Shown here in pieces: positions 41,962-53,435 of a DNA stretch of 64,000 nucleotides; within the stretch, counting starts at the first letter, position 1; every line of letters starts with the position of its first letter. Under the pieces are notes generated by a model, which was not told the origin of the DNA, did not search any database, and saw only the letters and a list, made by a program, of their open reading frames with translations. The stretch lies in the NCBI GenBank assembly GCA_002751075.1, contig NAOQ01000029.1, positions 124,847 to 188,846 on the forward strand, given 5' to 3'. The translations under genes and the position numbers were made by a program. This DNA comes from Ichthyophonus hoferi (lineage: Eukaryota > Opisthokonta > Ichthyosporea > Ichthyophonida > Ichthyophonidae).

Positions 41962-44900
41962 TGTTATTTATTACCTCGAGTGTATATAATAATAGGAATT
42001 ATAATAATAATAATATGTACTATTCATTAATACTAGTGCATATATATAACTATACATATATATATATTTATCAATGTGTGTGTCTACTTCCATACCTGCA
42101 TACAGATTTTTTCATTAATTATAAGGAAATAAACACTAAGGTCATTTAAATCTAAATTAAGAAATATCTCATTCCTTACTATTTCATAGTACTAGTCAAC
42201 ATGGATTTACACTTACATAGACACATTAGCCCTTATTACATTGTTTCCATTAAACCATACTAATGACTACATTATTTTTTCTATTTTTATCATACTGTAT
42301 TGCATTATATTACTTTAAAGAACACATCACTTATGATGTGATTGGGTGGGTAGGTGGTTGCTTGACAAGTATGGTAATTCTTTGATGTGGCTATTGGTGG
42401 CCTGTCTTATGGAGTTGGTTGCACATTTAATTTTCCTGGGTAATGCGAATGATGTAAGTTTGACGTTGTATTACTGTTGATATATTTAATTTGTAGATAA
42501 ACGCCAAGTGATATACTTGGTAGACTATAGGATACAAGTGTGAATTATATAATGATAATAACGTCTATGGTTGGTATTGAATGCAATTACATTATAATCT
42601 GGCCTTTATTGATATATATAGATAATTAGTAATATACTAGTCTCAGTTGTACATATAGTTATACCAGTTCATATGCTTATATTCATACGTATACTTATAC
42701 GACTACACATACTTATACCAATTCATATGTTTTTATTAATATATATACTTCAACCACTACACATCCTTATAGCAATACACATACCTATGCACATACACAT
42801 AGTGTAGTAATATACTAGTTACAGACATACCTGTAGTTATGCCAGTTCATGTGTTTAGATTAATATTTATACTTATACTACTACTCATACTTGTACCAAT
42901 ACACATAACTATGCACATAATATTACACATACTGCACATACTACTAATAAGAAACCTACATATCCATATTTTCCTATCCTCATACATATTCCTACAGTAC
43001 TTTCAAGTACACGTTGTCATAGTCATGGCATGGCTAGGGCTAGCCTATTCCTTTGGTGCCAGTGCTCTATGGCCTATGATATCCTTCGTAATTCCCAACG
43101 CTTTTCTAGGTACCGCCTATGGTCTCATGACTGCTCTGCAGAACACGGGTAGGTTTCTAGTCTTTATTCATATGATCTATATCTCTATCTTTTTATCTTT
43201 ATCTATATATCTCTCTCTATCTATATCTATATCTCTATCTATACCTATAGGTATAAATAGTTGTATGTATGTATGCATTTTTGTATACATGTATGTTTGT
43301 AGATATTATGTATGTTCGATAGTATGATAGCATAATAGTATGTATGATAGAGATACAATAGTAGATGATAGTGCAGTAAGAGTGTTTTAATGACTTGACC
43401 ATTAATTTGTATCGTGCATCTTGACTGGCCATTTTGTAAAGTTATATGTGTACAACATTTAAATAAAGTCATCCTGCCACTGCAGTTTAGGTAGGTCTTG
43501 AATTAACTGACTAGTAAAAGGAAAGGTATATAGCTCTATGCACCCTGATACATTAATTAATTAATTAATTATTGTTGGTAAGATTTGCCCATAGGAGGAA
43601 TTACACGGAAAGGTTTAAGTAACATCAAACACTCATATAAGGCAATGACAATTAACTTTAGATATTTTTTCTAAGCAATCATCGTGCTACAATTCTAATG
43701 AAACAAGTTACTATCAATAAGCAATTGTTTTGTGTAGTTACCAAGTATGAAGTATTACATGGCTGATAACCCTCCATCCTTTATTTATTATGCCCTTGCT
43801 CTCTCTCTGCGTCTATTTATCATTCTTTTCTTTCTGTTCATGTTTTTTCCTATTTGCATTTCATCTTTTGTTTTTGCTTCTTCCACTATGTCTATGTATC
43901 CTTATCCCTACCGCCTAGCATATTAGTTTTTTGTCATCCCCTGATATTCACTTAATAGTATATGGCTATACTATTTTTATTTTCAATCTTTTCCCTACCC
44001 TACCCACTCTACCTACACGAGGTCCATAGTTATCCAACAAATAATTAGCTAATGTCTATGTCTTATACAGGCCTAGCCTTAGCGCCGCAGTTGATCGGTA
44101 TTGTACAAGAGATGGATGGTATTAAAGGGACCAACATGGTGTATAACGCCCCTATCTTTCTATTTATGTTATGTTCGATTATGGCCTCCCTCATCACCAT
44201 ATGTCTACTATTTAGTGAGTGCTGTTTGCTATCTCTCACTCCTATCTCCTTAGTTTGTGAATGGGGCTTTGATGGTGGATGGAAGTAGAAAGAGAAGGAG
44301 AGGATCAAAAGATGGTCGACCTGTATTTATACTAATATTTTGTGCTGAATGCCTTTGAATATAGGTCAAAGTAATTGTTTTTTCATGGCTTAACTCATCA
44401 TACGAGGTTTTTACCTACAATTTAGTGTTTTGTAAATTATATCTGTGAAGAGATATAGCAATGATAAAAGTAATCATAATACTAGACATTAAACAGAGTG
44501 ATGTTTTCTTTTAAACCAAAGACATTATAAGAAATCTGACCTCAACTCAGGGAAGGATACGCGTTGCATTTAAACATATTAATGTAGTCAATGATGATTG
44601 TATTAGAGGTTAAAGCAGGGAACTAAGACATAATCAATCGGGTTGATGAACATATTACTACCGACTTGTAAGAAATTGATATGTAGTATAGACGTGTAGA
44701 TATCTAATAGTCACAGTATAGTGTAGCGGTATGGCGCTTATTACAACTTTATCCTACTGTTTTCTTTCTTTTTGCCTTTATTCTACCTAGGAACATATAT
44801 ACCACTCACTGCCCTGCCATAGGGGTACAGGGATACATTAACTAACCACTTTAATATTTCCTTGATAAATATAGTGGATAAGTATTATCTCGGGAGACTT

Positions 44901-45524
44901 AATTCATCAGCCGATCAGCGTGCTCAAATGGCACCACCACGATTTGCAGGTTTGTTAAGTACTTCTGACTTTGTTTTTTGGTTATTGTTGGTTATTTTAT
45001 GTTATTTTATGTTTATTATTTACTTTTAATTAACAGACTCTATGCCTATCACATTTATCCTGCAATAGTCTCTATGCCCTTTTACATCTTTTTTGTTCCG
45101 TCCAAACGGGCAACTTGTGATACGTTGCTAACTGTCTGCAAACATATGCGTAAGACATTCTTCATGACACTCATAATATTAATTCATGCCTCATACACGT
45201 ATTATTTCTTTTTCTCTTCCTTTTTCCCCTTTCTTCTTGCTTGTCTCACCCCCTGTAATATATGCAGAGGAAGTCGACTACGACGAAAGCCTGATGTATG
45301 TTGGCCAGCCAGCCATGGTGTTAGGAGGCCCTATGTACCTTCGGAAAACTTCTCCCCGTCTGCGCAATGACCTACTCACCCGCTTGGGCATTGCCTCACC
45401 TCTCCTTATTCCCCCTCCTAGCCCGTCAATAGGTGGCCTGAGCCAGAACCATTCCTATGGAAGCACTAATTCTCTGTTGTATGTACGTAGCCCTTATACT
45501 TATGGTAATATAAGTGATAATTAG
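37971..45524 (+). CDS. MFSD1-like major facilitator transporter
   Basis: Visible exons: 37971-38020, 38141-38290, 39552-39735, 40273-40500, 40831-40955, 41721-41802, 42354-42453, 42998-43148, 44071-44214, 44875-44949, 45268-45524, about 515 codons. The sequence follows human MFSD1, a lysosomal dipeptide uniporter: FGSYWVYDTPGALQTQL, the loop motif GGFVIDRWLG, FGRLVFGLGGENLTVAQN, then in the second half WLGLAYSFGASALWPMISF and LGTAYGLMTALQNTG. Exon 5 ends in a phase that exon 6 cannot accept, so a small exon between 40956 and 41720 is missing from this model. About eight residues expected between exons 2 and 3 may lie in the assembly gap at 38611-38871. The C-terminal tail of about 100 residues is proline- and serine-rich and contains NDLLTRLG, which could act in sorting. 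Transport of dipeptides is known for the mammalian protein and inferred here. Confidence 0.88.
38515..38967. other. Assembly gap flanked by identical 96-bp copies
   Basis: Ns fill 38611-38871. The 96 bases before the gap (38515-38610) recur exactly after it (38872-38967). This looks like two contig ends that overlap but were scaffolded with a gap, not a biological repeat. It lies in intron 2 of the MFSD1-like gene. Confidence 0.85.
39771..39915 (+). repeat. Purine-rich GA tract
   Basis: Almost only G and A on the plus strand from about 39771 to 39850, with (GAAA)n and (GAGA)n units, continuing purine-rich to 39915. It lies at the 5' end of the intron after exon 3 of the MFSD1-like gene. Confidence 0.85.
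41355..41470 (+). repeat. GATATAAT-type minisatellite
   Basis: Repeats of GATATGAT, GATATAAT and similar units occur in the intron between exons 5 and 6 of the MFSD1-like gene. Confidence 0.75.
42629..42960. repeat. Tandem duplication of about 180 bp with shorter internal repeats
   Basis: The order ATAGTTAT(A/G)CCAGTTCAT, a TTAATATATA-like block, ACTTAT or ACTTCA with CTAC, CAATACACATA and CTATGCACATA occurs at about 42650-42800 and again at 42830-42960. It lies in the intron between exons 7 and 8 of the MFSD1-like gene. Confidence 0.7.
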
Positions 45525-46425
45525 TACGGCATGAATGTGATACCAGTTTACTTTTATGTATGAGCAGAAAGACTGTTTATATGTTTATGTTTATATATCC
45601 ATATATCCATACGCTATGCTTATCAGACAGTTATATGACTGTATATTACACGGATTTCTTATTATTGATACATCAACAAACATTTTTATATGGCCTATTA
45701 CCGAAATATTGGCAGGGACACACCCACATATATCGTATATATAGGGAAAGATCCTTGAATATCTACTTGTCTAAGCCGGTTAATTTTTTAATTATTTTAG
45801 TTGCTTGATAGTATCATAGCTGCATTCTAACAAACTTTTTGAATTTCCACGCACATTTTGTTTTGTTGTAATTATTATATTGCTACTACTTTCAAGAGAT
45901 TTATTAGTCGGCCTGTTGTAGACGTTGGATATGTTCAACTGACAATGTATGGTTTGTAAAGTAAGGTTTGCAAAACAATTGTATACTTGCAATAAAATGA
46001 TTTCTTTTGCTAGCTGGGTTTTGGGTTTCTAGTTAAACCCCTACACAACCTAGAGGATATGCTCCTCCTTCTGACCTTTTCATTTATTCACACAACCCTT
46101 AGCTACTGGTTTTTTCTTTTTTTCCTCTTCCTGTCTAATTAGTTGCTACGATTAGTAGAGCTCCTGTGGAGTCTCTGTGAGGGCAGATACCAGATACCTT
46201 ATATGGTGCCACATAATTATATTTAGATAATAGTTGCATATCGGTTAGGACCTGACATAATTTCTAATGATATACGTCTTTAAGTACATAGTTGGTATCG
46301 ATAAATAAAGTACTCTTGGTTATGTTACTAATCGATCAATCGGATCACGTATGATTCTATTTCTCATGGCAGGAGATCTTAGAATATAAAAACCATAGGT
46401 ATAGGTCAATATATAATAAAATGTT
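45525..46425. other. Convergent intergenic region
   Basis: This interval separates the 3' ends of the MFSD1-like gene (plus) and the unrecognised coiled-coil gene (minus). AATAAA occurs near 45991 on the plus strand. No further gene is seen. Confidence 0.55.
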
Positions 46426-49400
46426 CTAAATGTACACCGGGTTGGTTATGGGCATACAATGTATGATGTTATGCTTCATTTGCATGATGGTCTCTTTTGC
46501 TTCTCTGTTACCGAACAGCCATTTTTCCCTCTCGGCAATTGATTTAGCCAGAACCTTTTGTGTGTCTTCTAGCTCTTTGGTTAGCGTCCGATGACGTGAT
46601 TGAATCTGTTCAACTATAATGGCGTATATGAACGTATATATATAAGTACATATTGCGTGCATATGTGTCAGCGTACGAAATAGTGTTTTGGTTTTTCATA
46701 CGTAGGTGGGACGGTGGATGAGTAATGTAGAAAAGGAAAAAGATGGGGTTAGATGGGTCGATGGTTACTGTTGTGAGTAGGAAGGATGTGCATAGCTAAT
46801 GACTCTTTTGTAAAAAATGTAGTTGATAGATGATTTGATTAAACGATTTGACAATCCACTGTTCACTATTATGCTAATGCCTTAACCAAAATGGGAAAGT
46901 AACTGAGCTACGGTGTTAATTCTACGTTCTACTCCTTAATCTTTTTTTTTTTTTTAAACAAGTCGGAATTGAATACATTCTCGTCTTTCAGCAAATGAAA
47001 ATATATTACCCTCACAAGCCCGGTTTCATTGCTTTCCTAGAATTTCTTTAAAACCGATGAATAGATACTCCATAGCTAGATTCAAGACTGCAGTATTAAT
47101 GGAATTATACTGATATCAATTCTAAAATAGTGAGTGGGATGCTGAAAAGACATTGACCTGGGCTATGTGAGGATAAGACGAAATGTAATTCTACAGGGTA
47201 AAAGAAGTGAAAAGAGGGTACATACCTGACCATGTCTGCAATGTGGACTTGTCCAATATTTCCATTTGATTCCCAATCAGTTGTTCCATGATAAGTACAC
47301 TTTCCTCTTCAATAGATAAGACTACCTCGTATAGATAGGGTGCCCACGTTGTCATAGATGTCCATGATTCAGCCTTCAGCGTTTCATTTTTATTTCCTGA
47401 TGTGGTTGTTAACAGATTTGGAGAGCTAACGCATGATTTTACACGGACAGATTTTGGCTTACACACGGGCTTGTCTGTGGTATAGGGTTTACAATTATGG
47501 GTAGTATTTTTTTGTTTTTCTAGAAAATCATGGCTTGGTTTTAATGATGTTGTGCAATTGGATGGTGGGTCGGCTCTGCTTGGACTGTTAATGCGGAGTA
47601 TTGGCATTGAACAAGACTCGAGTGAATGGCTGGGCTGATAATCTGTGGTGACTGCAGTATCTGATAAAGGAAAAGTATTTCCAGGGGTGATGCGGGTTGG
47701 GTAATTGATAGCTATGTAAGTATCTTTTTATCAAAATATTTAATATATATAGTAGCAAGGCAAAGAAAACAATTTAGCATCCAAAAGGCATAATGCGACT
47801 TGTGTTTAAAGAGGTAATGGCACAAAGCAAAATCAAATGATTAAACAAGATATGATAATGAGTGATACAAACTGCACTAACAAATGGCAATACTACGGTG
47901 GAAGATTTGAATAAATAGCAAAATGCAAGCTTCTTTACAAATATCTAAATAGAGAATAGTCCTGTAATACAAAGGAGTCAGTATATAAAGAAGAATAAAA
48001 AACACAAGTGAAAAGGAAAAGAAGCAGAAGTATATTAAGATATGCGCCTTTATGCCTACTTGTGGTAACATCTACACTTTTAAAATCCTGTTCCATCAAT
48101 GTAATTATTGATTCATCCAGAGACAGGCGTCTTTTGGGACGACGGCGAGATCCCGGTTTTCCCAAGAAAGGGTCTGAGGTGCGATGATGAGTATTGAGTA
48201 GTTGCCTAACGAACAGGCTGCCAAGAAAAAATTACTTTTTAACCTTTAAACTGGTTAGTTGTAATCATGCACAAGGATGTGAGATCATAGAAGACTACAG
48301 TTTAGTATATCTATGTAATAATCAAATAATTGATTATGTATTTAAAGGATAATTGAATAAGGTATGAGCATATGGTGTGTATTCTCGACCATAGTTCAGT
48401 AACATGCAGTGTGTTTATATTTTTAGTATATATATATTATAGTATATGTAAGAAGGTTACCAATAAAAATAAAAATAAAGTCGATATATATGTTATATAC
48501 CTATGTAATAATATTAGTCTATCTGTGCAGGAGATAAAAATAACTGGCTTAAATATTAAACCCATTGCATGTTAGAAGGTAGAAAGACAAGTCAAATAAG
48601 TATATATCAATGCGAGTATATTAGGATAGCAAGACAAGACATAAGTCAAAGGTCAGTCCTTGATAGGACAATATAGCATACATAAAAGACAAGAGCAGAA
48701 ATAGAAGCAGTTCAAAATAAATATGCTACGATCAACACGTCTCTACAGAGACATACAAGTTAATAACTAGCATAGACAGATATATGACACATGAAGAGTG
48801 AGAACTAAGAGTTGTGCTTATAGTATCACGATATTTAGTAAATATTCTTTTATCAAAATGCGCGTTGATTGATGCAAGTATTTTGATGGAAGACCAATAT
48901 GTGGGAAAATAAGGGAAACATGTATATCTTTCTGTTTGCTTATACATAGGATAATTAGTCTTTATTTGTCTGTGTAAACAGATATTTATTATTATGTAGA
49001 CGTATTTATATTTAAATGTTACATGTTTAATATAAGTAATGGCAGCAAATAGAATTAATAAATAATAGTGTTCCAGCCTTGAGTAAGATGTCAATTTAAA
49101 GAACTGGTCATACACTAATATAGGCTCCACATAATACTCATCCAAGAAGATACTCTATTAATTGCAGATACGTACCAGGATGTTTTTCATGATGATAACA
49201 ATTTGAAATGGTTTGTCGTAAACCCGGGCGAAAAAACACATCATGTGTGTCTGCCTTCCTGGTAGGACTTCAGAAAATAGATGGGAATGACATAATATTA
49301 GGATTTCCAAATGAGGCTAATTAATAATTTATTATCAAGACAACAATGATAAGAAGATTTAAATGAGATAAATTTAGGAAGTAAATAGAAACCGATGAAA

Positions 49401-50109
49401 TTTAGTAAACTGAAAGGAACATTGGGTATTTTAAGGTTGTACATCCTTAGTAACAGTGCGTTAGTCTAATATCACACTGATAGGATGGAGTGAGTTTCAA
49501 TAGATTTTCTATCAAACATCACTTTATATTTAAGAAAAAAACAGTAACACTAACTCTTTTCCACAATAAGATATATTCAAAATGGAAAAATAATTGATTT
49601 TTATAAAATGAGAAACAAAGTATACAAATGTGTCTTAATAGGCATATAAAGAACATGTTCGATATTTTATATCTTCAATTCATCATTAAATTTAAATTTT
49701 ATTTTTAAAAATACACCTAAGACATTTTAATGTATCAGCACAATTATTTAAGAACAGAAAAAATCAAAAAGTATAAAAATTTTAGTGGAGGTATTCCAAT
49801 AGCTTGTTAAAAGAGAAAAAACAAAAATAATGACAGAATACATTAACCCTAGCCAGAAAGAAAATTATTTGGCAAGAAATATGTAGAAGCTATAAAAAAT
49901 TAAATTAGTTGCATTAAATTATTAGTGTGCATGTATCAATTTATGTACATATAATTATGGAAATAAACATTATACCTTTCCAGGCTGGTAGCATATACCC
50001 TTTTGTAAGGCATTGTACTTTCAGATTTAGTCCCTGCATCAATACCCATAAGAGCAAACTGATCTTGTTGGTCTCCCACTATTCTCAAATACTTCTTTTC
50101 AGTCGTCAT
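46426..50109 (-). CDS. Unrecognised 350-residue protein with C-terminal coiled coil
   Basis: Five exons (49976-50109, 49172-49258, 48060-48217, 47226-47711, 46426-46613) sum to 351 codons. All four junctions are GT-AG and fit only one phase combination, which supports the model despite the lack of a known relative. The protein starts MTTEKKYLRIVGDQQDQFAL. Near residues 93-105 a basic run, SRRRPKRR, is followed by LSLDES: it looks like a nuclear localisation signal, and RRLS fits a PKA-type phosphorylation consensus. A Ser/Thr/Pro/Lys-rich, probably disordered middle follows. The last about 95 residues look helical: TWAPYLYEVVLSIEEESVL, then a heptad-like stretch with TLTKELEDTQKVLAKSIAE. This layout fits a nuclear or scaffold adaptor, but no function is assigned. 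Confidence 0.7.
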
Positions 50110-51489
50110 TCTAATTATCCAAGATTTTTTACAAAAAAATAGAGAATTTTCTGTTAAGGTACCTGGATATTAAAGTAATAGAGGAAAAAGTTTGATTAGT
50201 GCGATAAATTTTCAAGGGGCAAATATGGTGATATATATATATTATTGAATAATATATATATGGATTGGATACTATTAAACATTCTGCCGCCTTAATTAAA
50301 AGTAAAGCTCCATGATGACTGTATAATCCTATATTCCAGATATATCCAATATAGCATGCAATGATATGGAAATCTGGAATAATCTGCTGAGAATGACCTT
50401 TACGGCTAGGCTCAAGACCTTAAATTAATAAACAAGAAATCCTAGTTCTTATCCTCTGGAAGAATTCTGATATCTACTTACCTGGCAATAATTTATATGA
50501 TTAAAAGCTGGTGTTCAGTGTTCTTAGTTATTAGATTATTGGATTATTTATCACACAAACTGTATAACAAGAGTATATGTACAATATAACTAACCAAAAA
50601 TGTAACCAATTTCTTTAAAACTTACACAAATATGTTTATCAGCGACACACTTGGTATCTCCTAACACTGTTACGAAATGGTTTAAACCTAAAGAGAGGTT
50701 AATGTGAAATTCTTCTCTATATTCAGCAAACAAGTTCCAGTTATACACATACTCCATATGCATATATTATTATGTTTTCCCTTGACTAAAAGAATTTATC
50801 GAGATATGTACTAGATAAATTAGTTATAAGATTAACCAATCGCATCTCACAATCCTTGGCCTAGCCCGAAAAACATACCTAATGATAAGCGATTGTATTT
50901 AATGATAAACTTTTTATATATTTATGCTTATCTCTATCTTTTTATAATTTTGTGCTTTTATTGATGTATCTCAAGTGTAGCTAATTAAATCAGCCAAATT
51001 CTCGAATTTCTCAATGTATTTATTTATGCAACTGGCCTTAACTGCATCTAAATGTTTACTATATCCTCAATTCAATACTTTATTTTAAGGTCAAATACAT
51101 CACTACATAATCACTACAGAATTTAGGATCGACTTGCACGATTGAAATGTCAAAACAGACTGAGGATAATAAAATAAAAAATAAAATAAAAATGGCATGG
51201 AATAAGGACCATGTTCTCTAGTCAGGCTCATTAAATTTCTCATTAACTTTTTTTAAAAATCAAATATTGCTTTTGAGCTTTTAATATGAAACAATGTATA
51301 ATTTTGCATAAAATATTCAAGTTTCAATTTTGTTTCCTCGTGGCTTTGTTTATGCTGTATTTTAGCCAATGCAAATCCGCTGACTAAAGGCTGGTTAACT
51401 ATTGCAGATGATAATAAGTTATAGGTCCATAGGATGATAAATTTAGAGACCACGACCACGTACGTTCTCTTAAACCTAGGATTGATCTT
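50110..51489. other. Intergenic DNA with possible retroelement traces
   Basis: No host gene is seen. The first part must contain the promoter of the coiled-coil gene, whose start is at 50109. Near 51350-51420 there is weak Copia RNase H-like coding flavour on the plus strand, too short to classify. Confidence 0.4.
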
Positions 51490-51627
51490 ATAATTGATTT
51501 TAGGTTATTAAAAGATTGCACTAACTATTTTTCTGGACTATATATGTAATATTAATTGCTAATAATATGAAATAATTAAATTTCTATCAATAAATATCTA
51601 AAATAATTAAATATTCCTGTCTTAAGC
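51490..51627 (-). repeat. Truncated Copia-type LTR fragment
   Basis: About 138 bases match the start of the LTR seen at 1870-2286 (minus-strand sense), including the AATTAAATATTCCTGT block on the plus strand. The rest of the LTR is absent. It is a fossil. Confidence 0.65.
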
Positions 51628-52800
51628 CTTGTCTTACTGTTTATTTATTTTATGTCTTCTGATTCTCAAGTGGTAGAGATTTATCGACAAGATTCTTTAT
51701 TAGAAGGCTAACTAGTCAAATCTAGCGCAGTTAGACCATTAGATGCTACTTGTATAGTCAACTATGATAATAGTGGTTTAGATTGTAGCTATTATACATA
51801 TTTCAAGTCGCAAGGTAAGAAGTTTAAAGTATTTCTGAACTCAGAATAATTGTACGTACTACGATCAAAACTCAAGAGTTTGATCTTGTCCCTTACATAA
51901 TGATAACTATCTAGATCTACCAGTTAAACAGATAAATGAAAACGATTGGCTATTAAAGGCATAAAACGTAACAGCTCCAATTTTAATAATAATGTGTTAG
52001 TGATAATCCCTTTTGGAGGACCCTTGCGCTTGACCTTTGCTCTCTGTGGCCTGGCTACATCGAACCTTCCCGTATAGTTCAATTAAACCTTTGAGTTTTG
52101 CAACTGCCACTGANNNNNNNNNNNNNNNNNNNNNNNNNNNNNNNNNNNNNNNNNNNNNNNNNNNNNNNNNNNNNNNNNNNNNNNNNNNNNNNNNNNNNNN
52201 NNNNNNNNNNNNNNNNNNNNNNNNNNNNNNNNNNNNNNNNNNNNNNNNNNNNNNNNNNNNNNNNNNNNNNNNNNNNNNNNNNNNNNNNNNNNNNNNNNNN
52301 NNNNNNNNNNNNNNNNNNNNNNNNNNNNNNNNNNNNNNNNNNNNNNNNNNNNNNNNNNNNNNNNNNNNNNNNNNNNNNNNNNNNNNNNNNNNNNNNNNNN
52401 NNNNNNNNNNNNNNNNNNNNNNNNNNNNNNNNNNNNNNNNNNNNNNNNNNNNNNNNNNNNNNNNNNNNNNNNNNNNNNNNNNNNNNNNNNNNNNNNNNNN
52501 NNNNNNNNNNNNNNNNNNNNNNNNNNNNNNNNNNNNNNNNNNNNNNNNNNNNNNNNNNNNNNNNNNTGGAGGACCCTTGCGCTTGACCTTTGCTCTCTGT
52601 GGCCTGGCTACATCGAACCTTCCCGTATAGTTCAATTAAACCTTTGAGTTTTGCAACTGCCAAGAGCTTATGTTTTGAGTGTGTGCTTGTACTTCTTATT
52701 TATCCTGCCATATGCTTTGCAAAAAAATCAAAATATATGCAGCTAAAAACATCGAGGCGAATGATGTTATTGCCAGAAGACCTGTGTGACATTTAACGAC
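51628..52800. mobile_element. Probable retroelement remnant with assembly gap
   Basis: The segment next to the LTR fragment has short coding-like stretches on both strands, including a basic peptide (ARPQRAKVKRKGPP) on the minus strand near 52014-52090. No domain is certain. Ns fill 52114-52566. The link to the adjacent LTR fragment is inferred from position only. It is broken and incomplete. Confidence 0.35.
52014..52662. other. Assembly gap flanked by identical 96-bp copies
   Basis: The 96 bases before the gap (52014-52109) recur exactly after it (52567-52662). The overlap is the same length as at the 38.6 kb gap, which points to an assembler k-mer overlap left unmerged. Confidence 0.85.
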
Positions 52801-53435
52801 TAAACGTATTAATATATTTAACTAGGATAATTTCATGGTTTTAGAGCGACACAATAAAGTGTATGGCAAAACGTAACTAAAATTATAAGCTACAACCAAA
52901 CAGTTAAATACTATTAATATGACTTCATGCTATAATATAATATATTACTATTGTATTACATTGCATTATATATTAATATAATACGGGGAAAGGTACCAAT
53001 GCAATGTCAATCAATATACTAAGTACTCATTAAAGAAAATTTAAACCTACGATGCATTTGTTATACGCTTATAGATAAAAACAGCCAAAATTCTCATGTA
53101 ATTTAATAATTAAAACTTAATATCTCACTTCTAAGACTCGCAAACAGAGCAATAGTAATTAAAATAAATTTGCTTAAAGCACATCATTGGGTCATCTACA
53201 TATAACCCAATAATGAATTCCAACCTAAATTAATATTTACAAGTAATTAACCATATTGGACTACAATATGTACGTAAGCATTGGCCCATATCATTAAGCA
53301 GCCAGTGTCTATGAGAAAGACAAATCTATTATATCAAGGTGTGGGAGAAGTAAATAAACCATATATATATATATACATATCTAGGTATATACTTTGCCTT
53401 GCATAGTGTGTATTTACAGAGCAACAACAGCAAAG
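52801..53435. other. Intergenic DNA upstream of the LTA4H-type gene
   Basis: AT-rich, with no exon seen. A pyrimidine-poor AG end (TTTACAG) at 53413-53419 shortly before the start codon could be an acceptor for a 5' untranslated intron. Confidence 0.5.

Noticed and set aside
53394-53435. Upstream in-frame Met for the LTA4H-type protein
   Set aside because: The extra 14 residues do not align with the family and include an AG end that may be a splice acceptor in the 5' untranslated region.
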